From NCBI GenBank assembly GCA_021307315.1, contig JAJSPD010000061.1, positions 1-64,000 of the forward strand: a stretch of 64,000 nucleotides of DNA, given 5' to 3'. This stretch comes from Bisporella sp. PMI_857 (taxonomy: Eukaryota > Ascomycota > Leotiomycetes > Helotiales > Helotiaceae). A model generated the notes under the pieces. The model did no database searches and was not told where the DNA came from. It saw nothing but the letters and a program-made list of their open reading frames with translations. Shown here piece by piece: positions 34,423-46,287 of this stretch. Position 1 is the first letter of the stretch. Each line of letters starts with the position of its first letter. Position numbers and translations under genes: made by a program.

Positions 34423-36950
34423 TTATGGAGGGGGCGGCTGTTGCGGCAGCCCCCAACTATCTTCGAAATTCGAGAAGTCCGAGTCTAACCATTGTAGCAT
34501 CGGCTGCGTGCCCATGAAGTCCCAGAGATAAGGGTCTCTATAGCCGTCCCCCTTCACCTGCAGCAAGCCTTGATATTCCATTGTTAAGCCTCCTTGCGCG
34601 ATAGGCATATCGTACATTTGTTCTGGCAGCATGGGCTGAGAGGTATGGCTGTGGGTTTGAGATGGCGCATTGCCAAACGGTATGCGATCTTGTGATGGAT
34701 TATATAGAGGCACCGAGGGCTGGTCGTTTTCGGAAATTAGTATGCTGGAGGCGAGAGAGTGGAAAGGGATGCATAGTTTGTGAAGCTTCGCGATGGAAGT
34801 GCTCTGAAAAATGTTGTCAGCCTGTTTTCATGATCTTTTGCATCGTGAATGTAGGTATACAAGTTCTTTAGCTTCTTCCAGGTATGCAACGAACTGCTGC
34901 ATAATAATAAAGTCTTGTGAATTGCAGCTTGAGATGACATTGCAGAAAAGTACAAAGAACGGTGTGAAAGGGTAATGCAGAATCGACCTTCGGCAATTGT
35001 CAGTCTGACGATACATGGGAGCAGACCTATTATATTACCAATGCGCAAATGATTTCCACATATAGCTTCTATTATATTGCGAAGTGGATGGCAGTCCCCT
35101 GGCGATTTGTACAGCACGAAGTGCCGACCTCGCCGCATGCAAAATTGCTTCTTTGTGTACCAATCTAAGCTCTTGGGGACCGGAGAGGAAAAGCACAGTT
35201 TTCACCGAGAAGAAAGCAAAGTCTACCATGGCTGATTCCATTCGTGAGTCATACTTCAAGTTTTGTGGCATTTGCTGGAGCTGGGGATGGTTAGTTATTT
35301 TGTTACGGCTGTAGCATAAACGATCTTTACCTCTGACTTGAGCTGCGAGATCCTCTCCATCTCCCCTAAAATATTAGAGATTACGAAAGCTGCTCGTGAG
35401 GCCCCACCATTTGAGCGCAATTCGTTCATGATTCGGCTTTGTATCTGAGAAAGTTGGAGGTAAATGCGGTAATTGTCGACGGCATTAGATGGTGCCCATG
35501 GTGGCCGAAGAACGTCAACCTCAATAATTGAATCATCTAAGGATGAGGGCCGACCAAGATTCATGGCAAGTCCTTTATCATACTTGTACATGAGCGTGAA
35601 GCAGTAGTATGCCTCCATCTCTTGCGGCCGGCTGCTGTACCTATTTACTCTTTTATGGAGATCAAGCGCAATACACATCTTGCACCCAGCCTCTGTAAGC
35701 AGCCAAGCGGCAGCGAAATCTCCGTACTCTTGTGAAATCATAACCTTCGAGAGCGTTATGAGTATTTGATTCGAAGAAAAGAGCAGGGTAGCCACTTACA
35801 CCAAAACAGAGAGCCTGCAGGTTATCTAGATTTGCTTCTGCTTCTGTTAAAATTCTTGATATTGCCGCTCGAGTGGTCGCGAAATGTTCCTGAGCCTGAA
35901 CGCCGAGCTCACCTTCGAATCCCGTCTCTATGCTCTGTCCCAACAATACAATCTCCTGCAAGAAATATCCAGCATAGGCAGTAATGCAGATCAAGCAAGC
36001 TAGGTTGTCGCGATCATTAGGATTTTTGAGGACCCTATGGCTCATGCGTGCTAAACTTTTTCGAGATATGATTGGTATGAACTCGGTTGCTGAATAGATT
36101 GGCCTGCCAGATTCTCCCGCTGAGAATAATTTTCAGTATGTGGTGCATAAGAGCTTGTAAGACTTACACAGCAACATCCATTGTATCAGTGATAAATGGG
36201 GGATTGACATCTCTTTGAGAGCCTTATCTGATACATCTTCATTGATGGCATCGCTCTCAAAGAATGACGTATTCAACTTCTCCTTCAGCGACGTTAAAGC
36301 GGATTTGAACGCTGCTTCCTGTTTTCGATCCAACCCAAGCGCCCATTTAAATTCATTCTGAATAAGTGTCTGAACCTCTACAGTACAGAACGGAGAGACT
36401 TTCTGTGATTCGGCTGCAGCTGTCACATAAGGGGAAGAGATATTTGGCGAGTCTTGATTATGCAAATCCCTATCAAGCTCTTCCGCTCGTCGTCGTTTTC
36501 GAGGGGGACTTCTTGGAGTACTCAAGTCTTGAACTGAATGGGTTTGGAGAGCAATCAGTTGACTAAGAGAAGCTTCTAAGGTCCCCATGCGCTGTTTGAT
36601 ATCATTGAGAGTATCTGAACTGCACATTTTTTAGCCAACAAGTCACTCCTGGCCAGAATTCTTACAGCTCTTTCGGCACTATTTCGCGAGACTTGCGTTC
36701 TGATCTCTGGCGTTCTCTTTGGCACGATATTCGCGAATCTGTGCAATTTCCACACGGCGTCTTCCGGTCACATTTTATCTGGCAAGCAGATACTCAGCAT
36801 GGCTTTAAACACAATCACTTCTCCGCCGGTCTTGAAACTTACCTTTCTTAGGTAGCAAACATCGCACTACGTATATATAGAGTTAGTATCAGCCTCTTTA
36901 AAACCAATAAGTACATGCATAACAGCTGTTGGGCGACGAATGTTCCGCAT
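34423..36950 (-). CDS. Zn2Cys6 transcription factor with fungal middle homology region, nine exons
   Basis: Exons 36950-36915, 36866-36843, 36778-36666, 36619-36168, 36119-35800, 35744-35331, 35280-35039, 34987-34861 and 34803-34423 give 702 residues; all eight introns (46-64 nt) close in frame. The zinc cluster is spread over two small exons (24 nt, CDVCYLRK; then IKCDRKTPCGNC...RISC) and has spacing CX2CX6CX5CX2CX6C. A coiled coil with SDTLNDIKQRMGTLEASLSQL follows, then a basic RKRRR stretch and the fungal transcription-factor domain (EAGCKMCIALDLHKRVN, MYKYDKGLAMNLGRPSSLDD). The C-terminus is Gln/Pro-rich. The first 12-codon exon (MRNIRRPTAVMH) is the least certain part. It closes the sugar cluster, so it may regulate it. 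Confidence 0.85.
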
Positions 36951-39900
36951 CACGTGCTCAATCACATGATGAACATCTCTCGACACAACTCGAAAGAGAA
37001 CGGACAGTACTTACAGCAGTAGGAGGTGCAGCAGGAAGTGCAGTCTTTGACCAGCATAATTGCTGCTCCTCATCAATACGCCCGTCCATCTGCATCGCCG
37101 GAAGTTGAATAGAGAATGCAAAGTGGGAAGGAGGCAAAACAAATGGAGGTTTCGGGACCCGAGGACCCGAGCAACCACCCAGCATAAAAGTGGAATCCAC
37201 CATGATCAACAAAACCTTTTCAGCCCCAATCAAACACGAGGTATACTTAGAAAGCATTTATAATGCTAACCGCAGAGTTCTGCTCTGAAACGATGACATA
37301 TGTGTTTTAGGAATGAGAAATTTGTGTTAAGAAAGGATTGGGCTTGGCAATTCTCCGTCCTGGTGCGAGTAAATCTCGCGTATGTGAGAAGAAATGGGAG
37401 TCACCCCCTGAACTTGAAACAACGCGGGCAATGGAAAGAACGACAACTTGGCCTAACCGATCAAGACGAGGGAACATGCTTAAAAGATGAGAACAGGCAT
37501 TGGATGGATTATGAGATACAAATGCCAGAAAGTTCTCGCTGGAATTCAAGAAAATTCAGTCTTGCTGATACGCCAATGGTGCTGAGGCTCTAGTGATTGC
37601 AAATGTATTATCACTCGCAACAAAATTTAAGTAACCCAACTGGATGTCAGGCTCATACCAGTTCAGATACTGAATCAACCTGCCATAGGAATATGGCCAA
37701 CTGCCCTACTCAGCAAGAGCCATGTGCTGAAGCAATTTGGGGTATGTCAAACGGATAGATTGTAGGTGATCTTATCACAGAATAAGGTTGTAGAATAGGG
37801 CATACGAATTTGATTGTAGATCTAATAGAATCAACCATCTAGAGTGATGAAAATAGGGGTCCTGGTGCCAAGAGCGGCTAAGCCGAATCGGGCCAATAGG
37901 CTTGGCCGTTTCATAGGGTACCTCGTCGAGAAGCATATATTAGCTTGCAAAGGAGGGAGAGTACAGGCTACTAATATTTAATGTCATCACGACTAGGGAC
38001 ATCCAAGAACCTGCAGACCGCTCTAGCTCGATCCGGAATCACCATCATCCGTAAGCACATCGATAACCTAATATCAATCTATCTTGATTGATCGCAGAGT
38101 TCCGATATACCCTGTCGTCACCCATAACTACCACCCAACAACCCCGAACCCTATCCTCTCACTATCCTTCACAGCTGAGCGCCCCTTCCCAATGGCACTA
38201 CTCTCACCAACATCTAACTAATGTCTGTCACATATTTTTGCCTTACTCACCGATACAAAATCGGAATGCATTCCATCGGGTCACTATATTGACTTTTATA
38301 TATACCAGTATCAGCACTTATATCTATTGAAGGAAAATAGACGATAGAGAGGAAACAGGAAACGAATTATTTGAACAATTTTGAGATACCTAGATCTAAA
38401 AGCGATTTGCAAATAAGTTCTGTGGAGTTCATCGATAAGGAATCGGAGAAGTGGAGGATGCACGGCGTAGTGGAGTTGGACATTTGGAGCGGGAGACAAA
38501 AAGTGAGAGGTAAGGAGTCATTGCGGATTTTGTTTTAATCGAACAGGCGCGGCTATCGTCAGATGCATGGTACGATGCAATTCAGCTGAGAGGAGCAAGT
38601 TTCACGAGAATATTTGCTCGCATTTCGCTTATCTAGGTTTCCATCAGAGTTGCTTCCGGAAAGCTACCTCACAACCTCAAAACCTCTCATATCGCATTTT
38701 GTGGTTTCAAAGAATTAACTACATTGGCTACAGAGTCATATTAAGTTCACACGCATGAAACAAATCAACGCATTTAGCCTGGGATAAGTTAAGCATCAAC
38801 ACGGCAGCCATATAATACACTTCCTGGGCTCCCCTATGTGTACGATGGAAATTTTCAAATATGGGTAGCAATTATTGGCAATAAAAGATAGTCGAGCCTT
38901 ACATCTCCGAACATATAATGACCCTCACCACTCTAAGCACCACCAACCCTATATCACCAATTTGAACGCGGCACCCACCTTGCCAAACAGCGCATCTGTC
39001 GTCTCCTCCCTGCACCTCCAGGAATCTCTGAAAGTCAGCGCAGGCGATCAAATAAGCTACACGCTCTTTTGGGAAAACATCACCCAACCCCCTTCATCCG
39101 CATCCCTCCCTTCAATCCTCTCGGCCGCACGTGAGAAGCGCTTAGGCTCAATCCGAGGTTTTAAATATGCGTGCACGATGGTGTTTCTGGGGAGTAAGGG
39201 GAGTAATTTGGGGGATAGTTGGTGCAGGGTGAGAGGATCACATTGGAGCTCATAACGAGTAAGGATCAGGATACCGTTCCCGCGAGGAAGAAACAGCTGC
39301 TTGGGCTGGATATGTGAAAGCGCGCGTATTATTCACAGTATTTAAATGATAAGAAGGATATGAATGGGGCTTGGAATGTTCTGAATTAGCCGGTTGTTAC
39401 GAAGAAGTTGACAGGCGGAAAACAGGACGTTTGGGGAGTTGGGGAAGTCGAAGAGTGCGCATATGTAGTTGTAATTGATGAGATTGCTGAGTTCCAACAA
39501 TGTATCTGACCTGTTTTGCCATATTACATGGACGTCTACGCTAGAATGCAGTGAAGCGAGACGATATGCAATTATAGATCAAAACTGCGGAGCCTAATCG
39601 TCTGGCTAATATGATGTGCAAACAGGGAAGCTCTAGAAGATAAATTGGCTGTGGTGAAAAAGAAACAGAAAGAAAGAGACATGTTATCACATAATCTGGA
39701 TCCTTGCTGCAATCAAGATCGTATTTTCACCTGTTGTATCAAATATTTCAGAACTTGGGCGCCTTTACCAAGGTCTTAGCACCACAGCTGTTTTTATGCT
39801 TTATAATATTCAATCAGAGCCATTACTTGAGGATGTCCGGGTAGTGCCATAACATAGGCTGTAGACTTGAAGTTTGCAAAGGTCTTGAAGTAAGTATTGA

Positions 39901-40492
39901 CGAGGCTCAGCGGCCTCCGCGGAGCCCTGGATGATCTTCGGGTCTTGGCAAGCTAGCCACAACGAAGATCAAAATTCAGCCTTACCACGGATGGTATGCG
40001 ATGACGGGAGGCTGAGGTACGATGATTTTCTATGCCGGTACTTGGAGCTCGATTCTTCGATTCGACAAGCTAAGAACACAGGACCCGCCCATTAGGTTGG
40101 CGCCGTTTTGAGTCGAGTTCTCGGGGCCGACTATTTTTAGAGCCGCCTTTTCGGGCAACGTTCGATTTAAGCGATATTGCCAAGAACTGAATTTCTCTCT
40201 CATGCGAGGAATGGCATGCACTAAAGGCGATGCAGAGTTTGAACGTGGTGGCCGGAGTGGAGTTTAGCATCTGGCCCTCTTGGATTAAGCCACTACATAG
40301 GTTATTCTTTTGTCCTAAAGGTTCTTGGTAGTGAGCAAGAGTCTTCGTAGGTTCTTTATAGATATCTCATCTGCGCAGTTTCGTTTGAGGCAAGTGCTTC
40401 ACTATCATACTCTCGTTCATTAGCATTATCCTCCTTTATGTATTTTAACAGCCTCTACCAAGTCTCGAAGCCCTCATTAAACCATTTCCTAA
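36951..40492. other. Gene-poor interval at the cluster boundary
   Basis: About 3.5 kb without a supported gene. Open stretches exist (minus 37257-36958; plus 37300-37593; plus 38875-39255), but none is recognisable or joins to a longer product. The 38875-39255 stretch (126 codons) has the most protein-like composition and could be a remnant. A GGCTAAA word occurs on the minus strand near 38771. No repeat element recognised. Confidence 0.45.
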
Positions 40493-43024
40493 ATGCAGTC
40501 ACAAAGTCCACAGCTCCAGTATACGGGAGAACAAAACTCATTCTCGCCCATATCCACATTTGACACAGGCTCGACCGAAAGTTTGTTGGCCGGAGGACTT
40601 CCACATAGACTTGGTCTTCCTGTGGGCATCGATAGCTCTGTAACACCAAGTACCTCTCCTATGCGAGAAGGTTGTATGAAAGATCTCCTAACGCCAACAA
40701 TCATTTCTGCTGAACCAGTCCATCCTGACGCTCCGGCGGCAGAGCATTATCCAGCCTCCAATAGGCATCGAGTCAGTTCGATTCTAGAAGACGAAAACGT
40801 TAGATGCTTCACTGACCAGGTCGGACACCTATACGATCTTTTCAATGAAGCCTCACTAGAAACCAAGCCAGTCGACAACGCCACTGCAGAGGAAGTACTA
40901 AGAGCAGCGACATGGTGGTTTCTCCATGGAAGGATGAAATTGGAGCCATTACTTAGGACGCCTTCGACGCTGTTCTCCAAAATGGAAGATCAAATCATTC
41001 TCATCCAGGTTGTCACTAGTCTAGCTAAGTGTCTTTGGCTAATCGAGACGAGCAAAGACAAGTTCCTGCGAGACGAAGGGGAGCCAAGTTTGAATAAGAC
41101 TGGTGCTGATAAGGGGGAAGACGCTATATTATCGTTTCGCCTTGCGCTCCTTCCTCGAATTCGGTGGGCGATTGGACTGCTATACAGTCAAGAGCTCTTT
41201 CCCATCTCCGGGCAGCAACTCCAAAATACAAACACCTTAGACTCGACTATATGGATACAATATCCTCCGCGCACGATCGATGTCAGATATATTTTGACAG
41301 GGAACTACTCTGATACTGCTCACCAACAATGCTCACTGTCTGAGATTTTCCCATTGGGAGATACATCTGAAACATTTCACTATGGAGGAATGCATGTCGA
41401 ATTGTACCTTCTTGCCGAGAACTCAAATTCACAGCAAATTAAGTATCCCGCTACTTTGTCAATCATCCGGAGGCGCGACGAGGAAAACATTTCCATCGTC
41501 ATTGGGACGCAAGATGGCTTGATTGATCTTACGATCTCATCTAAACTGGGTAACCATCCCACTTGGGACGATGTGACCTGGCTTAACATTATAACGTCCT
41601 TGGAGGTCAAGCTTCCTACAGGCTTCAGGCTTCAAATTCGCTGTGGCTGCTGGGATTATAAGACGTTGAAAGGAATGTATAAGTATGTCAATCAGACGCT
41701 CTATGCTTTCCAAAAAGGTCTAAACGAGGAAGTGCTCTGTGAGATGCAGGTTGAGTCGACGCATTTGAATTATGGCCAGAATCTACAGACGAGAATTTTT
41801 CCTAAGGAGCCGATCAAAAACTGCACACTTCGTCTGTTTCACATTCAGCCTCTTCAGCAGACAGCAGCAGAACTTCGCAAGGTGCATCGTGGCTTCAGAA
41901 TCGCACTGCTCACACCTTCAACATATAAGAAGACTAGTGTTATAAGCCAAGATTTTACCTCAGATGAGATAATACAGTTCGACTTCTTGAAAGGAGACAG
42001 TGTTAACAAAGCGTTGAAGCTGAAACTCAATTCGGAAAATCCAGAAGAGTCGCTGATCCTCTCATTTTCCCACTATCACGAGCGGAGTAATCTGCTCGCG
42101 CATTTGACTGGCACCTTTGTGTGTGAGTGGGAGTATATTATCACTCAAGCTCAAATACACAGCTTTTCAATAGCAACAGTGCTGGAGAGCTTGAATCCAA
42201 GGAATATTTTTGACGAAGTGCAATGGCACAGTCTTAAAGTTATTGGAAGGGAGTTGACAGATTTCGAAGTTCAAAAGCTAGAGAGAGGCTACGCGCGCCC
42301 AACAGCCTCGCTCCGGGTCATTCTTGACTCTTCTCAAGGACGGATCGCAGATCGAATCAATGTCGGGCTTGGGGAGCTGAAAATTCGACGTAATGTGATT
42401 GCTTCCGGCCATGAGTTACATGTCCTACGCCAAGAGCAGGACGACATGACTGTTTCTATCTCGGAATCGCTCATCTCTAGCGAGATTCCACGGCAGATGA
42501 AAACAGCATTAGAGGATATTAAACGTCAGTCATCAATTCGTACTTACACCTTCCACAACCTAGCGGATCTTCACCATTTTCAGGAAGCGGTTACTGGCTT
42601 CTCAGTTCTATTCGATAGCACTGTAGCTTCGTTCGCAATCTCAAGGCGAAGAATGATGGTTCCGATTCACAAAGAGTGGTCAATCCCGCACACCAGGCTG
42701 CAGATTTTAAAGCGGGGGAAGATGATTCAGCTCGCAGCATTTTTCGAAGGTTTTAGCCATGGTAAGTGCATGAACTTTGTTCTGAGAGAGACCGATGTCA
42801 TCAAGAAAACATTGAAAGCTGGGAAGACGTTCCTGAAGATTGTGGACGCGAAGTTCTCCCTACCAGTCGGAGGGAAGAGAGGTCCGGGGCGTGAAATGGG
42901 CTTCATCTCGCTGGATCTCCTTGATTATCCTACGGAGCACGACAATATTTTGATTGGGTTCGCGACCGACCGAGACTTGGAGATGTTCTGCAGCGTGTTG
43001 CCGGCCGCGGTAAGAACAAAGTAG
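40493..43024 (+). CDS. Conserved fungal protein of unknown function, 843 residues
   Basis: A single open frame from ATG at 40493 to TAG; no intron needed. The first 90 residues are low-complexity and Ser/Pro-rich. A helical region (about 100-260) includes an EEVLRAATWWFLHGRMKLEPLL segment, and a long mixed alpha/beta part follows. The C-terminal 170 residues contain YTFHNLADLHHFQEAVTGFSVLFDS and HKEWSIPHTRLQILKRGKMIQLAAFFEGFSHG, a block I associate with uncharacterised proteins of filamentous fungi and which could be a PH-like or ubiquitin-like fold. No signal peptide or membrane segment. No enzymatic motif seen. I cannot name a function, and neighbours give no clue. Confidence 0.72.
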   Translation: MQSQSPQLQYTGEQNSFSPISTFDTGSTESLLAGGLPHRLGLPVGIDSSVTPSTSPMREGCMKDLLTPTIISAEPVHPDAPAAEHYPASNRHRVSSILEDENVRCFTDQVGHLYDLFNEASLETKPVDNATAEEVLRAATWWFLHGRMKLEPLLRTPSTLFSKMEDQIILIQVVTSLAKCLWLIETSKDKFLRDEGEPSLNKTGADKGEDAILSFRLALLPRIRWAIGLLYSQELFPISGQQLQNTNTLDSTIWIQYPPRTIDVRYILTGNYSDTAHQQCSLSEIFPLGDTSETFHYGGMHVELYLLAENSNSQQIKYPATLSIIRRRDEENISIVIGTQDGLIDLTISSKLGNHPTWDDVTWLNIITSLEVKLPTGFRLQIRCGCWDYKTLKGMYKYVNQTLYAFQKGLNEEVLCEMQVESTHLNYGQNLQTRIFPKEPIKNCTLRLFHIQPLQQTAAELRKVHRGFRIALLTPSTYKKTSVISQDFTSDEIIQFDFLKGDSVNKALKLKLNSENPEESLILSFSHYHERSNLLAHLTGTFVCEWEYIITQAQIHSFSIATVLESLNPRNIFDEVQWHSLKVIGRELTDFEVQKLERGYARPTASLRVILDSSQGRIADRINVGLGELKIRRNVIASGHELHVLRQEQDDMTVSISESLISSEIPRQMKTALEDIKRQSSIRTYTFHNLADLHHFQEAVTGFSVLFDSTVASFAISRRRMMVPIHKEWSIPHTRLQILKRGKMIQLAAFFEGFSHGKCMNFVLRETDVIKKTLKAGKTFLKIVDAKFSLPVGGKRGPGREMGFISLDLLDYPTEHDNILIGFATDRDLEMFCSVLPAAVRTK

Positions 43025-43977
43025 GAAGTCTACGCCAAAAACGTAGCAAAGCACTCGGCAGAGTTGGCATAAGTTCGCCGACGACAAGAATCATATCACG
43101 ACTGGTAGTTTTGTTCAGCTTGTCATCTAGCCGTCAATTATGATGGCTTGAGTGATCATCAATCAGTTCGCGTAGCACTATTTGAGGAAGAAATAGAGAG
43201 TCGCGCCTCACAGCCGTCATTCTGGCCGCTCCTCCCAATCTCAGTAATATCTCCACCATCTCGCCATCCCCAGTAACCCACAAATATCTCAGTTCTGGTG
43301 ACCCGCAACCAACTCCTGTTCCTGACGGGTTCTTGAGTGCGTTTCCCCAGTGTCGAATTGAGAAAGAGCTCCATGATTAGGTGAATTGGGTTTGGGTCTC
43401 GAAGATATTTATCCGGCTGGCGGTTTCTGATGTAATATATTTAGAGCTACGGAATGTGGTGTATAAGTATAATTCATGGATGGCGAAGACTAGCGTCGGG
43501 CGAATTCAAATGTTTTGCTTTGTTAGCTTTGTAATGTTTTCACTTTTATTTAAGGAAACCGATATTCACCACATTTCATATATAGTACCAGCCAACGTGC
43601 CTTAAGCCTGTAAGATGGCCTAAGTTAGACCAGAGCGCTACACCGCTGGGTCCTACGAACTTGAAAACCCTCTCCATCTATAGCTGTGCCACCTTAAGTT
43701 ACCTCGCTGAAATAGAGATATATCTCCTAATAATCGGACCGAGTCCTTCGATCTCTACGCATTAAAGGAATGGTACTATCATTGAGCTGTTTTCAGTCCT
43801 ACCGCTAAAGCTCTGTACTGCAGTTCCAGATGACAACTTGCATAAACTCTACATTACCAACATGGCAGAGAAGTTCAAGTTCGTCAATTTCATAAATCCT
43901 ACAGTAATGTAAAAGTCGCGTTAAGCTATGACTTATTGACGCCAGCCTTACGACTACACGCAATGCTGAACAGCTGG
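43025..43977. other. Intergenic region
   Basis: Convergent 3' space between the 843-residue protein and the methyltransferase. A tRNA-like string near 43625-43660 does not fold into a complete tRNA. No gene supported. Confidence 0.4.
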
Positions 43978-44802
43978 TCATTCTTCTGGCAAATACACCG
44001 ACACTTCCAACCCGCCGCTGAAAGGTATTGTAAGGGTCCTGAAACCATTCTCTGGATTTCGTATATACTCAAGAAACTCCTTATATAAGACTTTTGCCAT
44101 GGACACATTGTCTGCGATGACAAGAGCGCCGCGTTTCAGCCTTGGCTGGACAATCTTAAGGGTAGGAAGAGCTAGAGGTGTCCAGACTGTGTGATATTAG
44201 CGAACGTTCTTTCGGAAGTCTTTACAGGGTTGAGGCAATTAGGTCGGAGAGGAGCGTACTATCCAGCAGCAGGAGGTCAATTTCCTGTGGCATGCCTTCC
44301 TCGATTTTCAGCGTTTCCAGCAGATCCCCCTCGCGGAGCTCAATACACGGTTCTACTTCATCTCCCGCCTCCTTCCAATGCTCCCTGGCCCTGACGGCCT
44401 TGGAATGTTCCTTCTCTGTGGCAATCACCTTCCCTGCGAATGCGGTGGCCCCGGGGGAGTTCTTTGCCTGAGCTACGTTCTGGCCCACCGCCAACGCCAA
44501 ATATATCGTCGAGACCCCGAAACTAGTGCCGGCCTCGATCACGTTGCGCGCTCCCAGGCTCCTTGCCAAGAGATAGATAAATTGGCATTTGTCGGCTTCT
44601 AAAGCAACAAATTTATCCTTCATGTGCTCGTCAGCCGCAGGAGACCATGTCTCCCGGAACAACAAGAAGCGGGCAAGCCGAGATATGTAAAATAATCGCT
44701 GAGAGAAGGAACTCTCTTGGGCTTCGGACAAGGAGTGGAGCCTCTGAAGAAGCTGGTGCACCCTGGGCTTGCTACGACGGTTGTGGGTGAATCAGAAGCC
44801 AT
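43978..44802 (-). pseudogene. SAM-dependent O-methyltransferase, 5' end disturbed
   Basis: The exons 44761-44260 and 44186-43978 are joined by a clean 73-nt intron (GTACGC, CACACAG) that restores DLLLLDIWTPLALPTLKIVQPRLKRG, typical of small O-methyltransferases (Methyltransf_3-like). The SAM-binding loop VIEAGTSFGVSTIYLALAVG and a C-terminal IADNVSMAKVLYKEFLEYIRNP block are present. The reading frame upstream has no ATG before a TGA at 44793-44791. The natural start (ATG at 44802, MASDSPTTVVASP) is in another frame, so a 1- or 2-nt frameshift lies near 44765. Alternatives are an unrecognised 5' exon or a sequencing error. Without repair the longest product from an internal ATG lacks about 45 residues. 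Substrate unknown. Confidence 0.62.
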
Positions 44803-46287
44803 GATCAAGGGACCGATAGGGTTCGAAGAGGTGAGGTGTAAACCGCGCACCGCAAACTTCTTGCTATCATGAAGGGCGCGGCCATATATGGGTTGAGGGT
44901 GACCGCATTCCTACTGAGGGGTTTGTAGCGATGACCTCGGAGTGCCATGCTCAATCAAGAAACCGGCATTCGTGCACCACCAATGGCACACCGTGCCTTT
45001 TCTTGCAAGCCGGTGGCTGAGGTCACCAGTTATTGTTTGATCCCCAGGTAACAGTTATCGTTGTTTCCTTAGATCTAGCTCATTCGTGGACAGCAAAATG
45101 CACTCCCTGCATCGGCGTCGGAGTGTTCCCTAAAACAAACCCGCTTAGTCATTGAGTTATTTCTGCGGAATTTAAAGCCTTGGTAGCAGCGATCTTCGGC
45201 GCCGTTTTGCTTTTCGTCGATTTTATCCCCATGAAGAACCGAAGTATCATGACATAGCTTAAGTCCAGAGGTTTAGCCTCCAGCGGAATTAATATATATA
45301 ATTTTTATTTTTATTTTATATTTTTTTATATTTTGGGGGGAAACGACCAGCGCGGAGTCATGGGCTGCGGAGAGTCTTTAGCCATGCTTACAAAAATGCA
45401 GGTTGGGGATTCATACCGTAGTGATGGATGGGGATTCTTTTAGCGAAATAGACTCCACACTTGGCACAGTCAGGTACAGTCGATACCAGAACCCTGGCGC
45501 AGCCCCAAAACAATTACGCAATGTCCGCTATCGCTTCTGTCAAAACAACATCCTAATCACGCTTCATGTTGTGTCGAAGGCCTCAAAACGAAGGCGTTCC
45601 ATTTTACACTCGAGTACATTTCTATGATGATACGAAGGAGGCAAGGTATCACGACGACCCACTTCTGTCTACACCAATGAAACGTCATTTTTAGTATAGA
45701 TACAATCTTTCTACCGGGAATTGACCCGTTATTACAACAAAGCGTTCGAGGCATTGGAAGAACATTCGCAATTGATTTCAGGGTCTTGATTTTAGTCTAG
45801 ATATGTATAGCGATGTACCTGAAGGCTTGGCTGTTGATGTGACTCGCGCACCCTACAGCAATCGACGTACGGCTCACCATTAATCACGACACTGAACGTG
45901 TCTTGCGTTTCAAACGCGAACTGTTTGTATAAGGGCCGGCAGAGAGGTGAGACCTCAACATACTGTCGTAAGCACAATCGGTTTCTGGTTCGCTAATTGA
46001 ATTGTTCAGGTCAAGTACCGTAGGAGAACCGAAGGAGAACCGAAGCCGTGCCGGTTGGCCCCCGCTGTCCAATCAGATTCAGATTAGGAAACCAAATGCT
46101 TGCCTTACACATAGCCACCACTATCGAAAGCCATGGCTACTTCCGCCTGTAGGTGGCTACGCCGCTCATGAGCAACAAATATTTCACTCGATTCTATCCT
46201 TAACTTCAGATCCAATACTGCCGATCCTACTTTTGTCAACGAGTTCCGGTAACAATTGGAGAACGGCGCTCGCATGACCAAGCCGCG
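44803..46287. other. Intergenic region with low-complexity AT block
   Basis: About 1.5 kb without a supported gene. A T-rich low-complexity run lies at 45290-45335. The right end is the upstream region of the HET gene. Confidence 0.4.

Noticed and set aside
36958..37257. 99-codon minus-strand frame upstream of the third regulator, tested as its first exon
   Set aside because: A GTAAGT donor and a CAACAG acceptor exist, but joining them gives the wrong phase before the CDVC exon; the short MRNIRRPTAVMH exon closes in frame.
38875..39255. 126-codon open frame in the gene-poor interval
   Set aside because: No recognisable domain, no start context or splice partner; kept only as a possible remnant in the interval description.
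43625..43660. tRNA-like string
   Set aside because: An arm-like segment is present but acceptor and T arms could not be paired into a complete tRNA.
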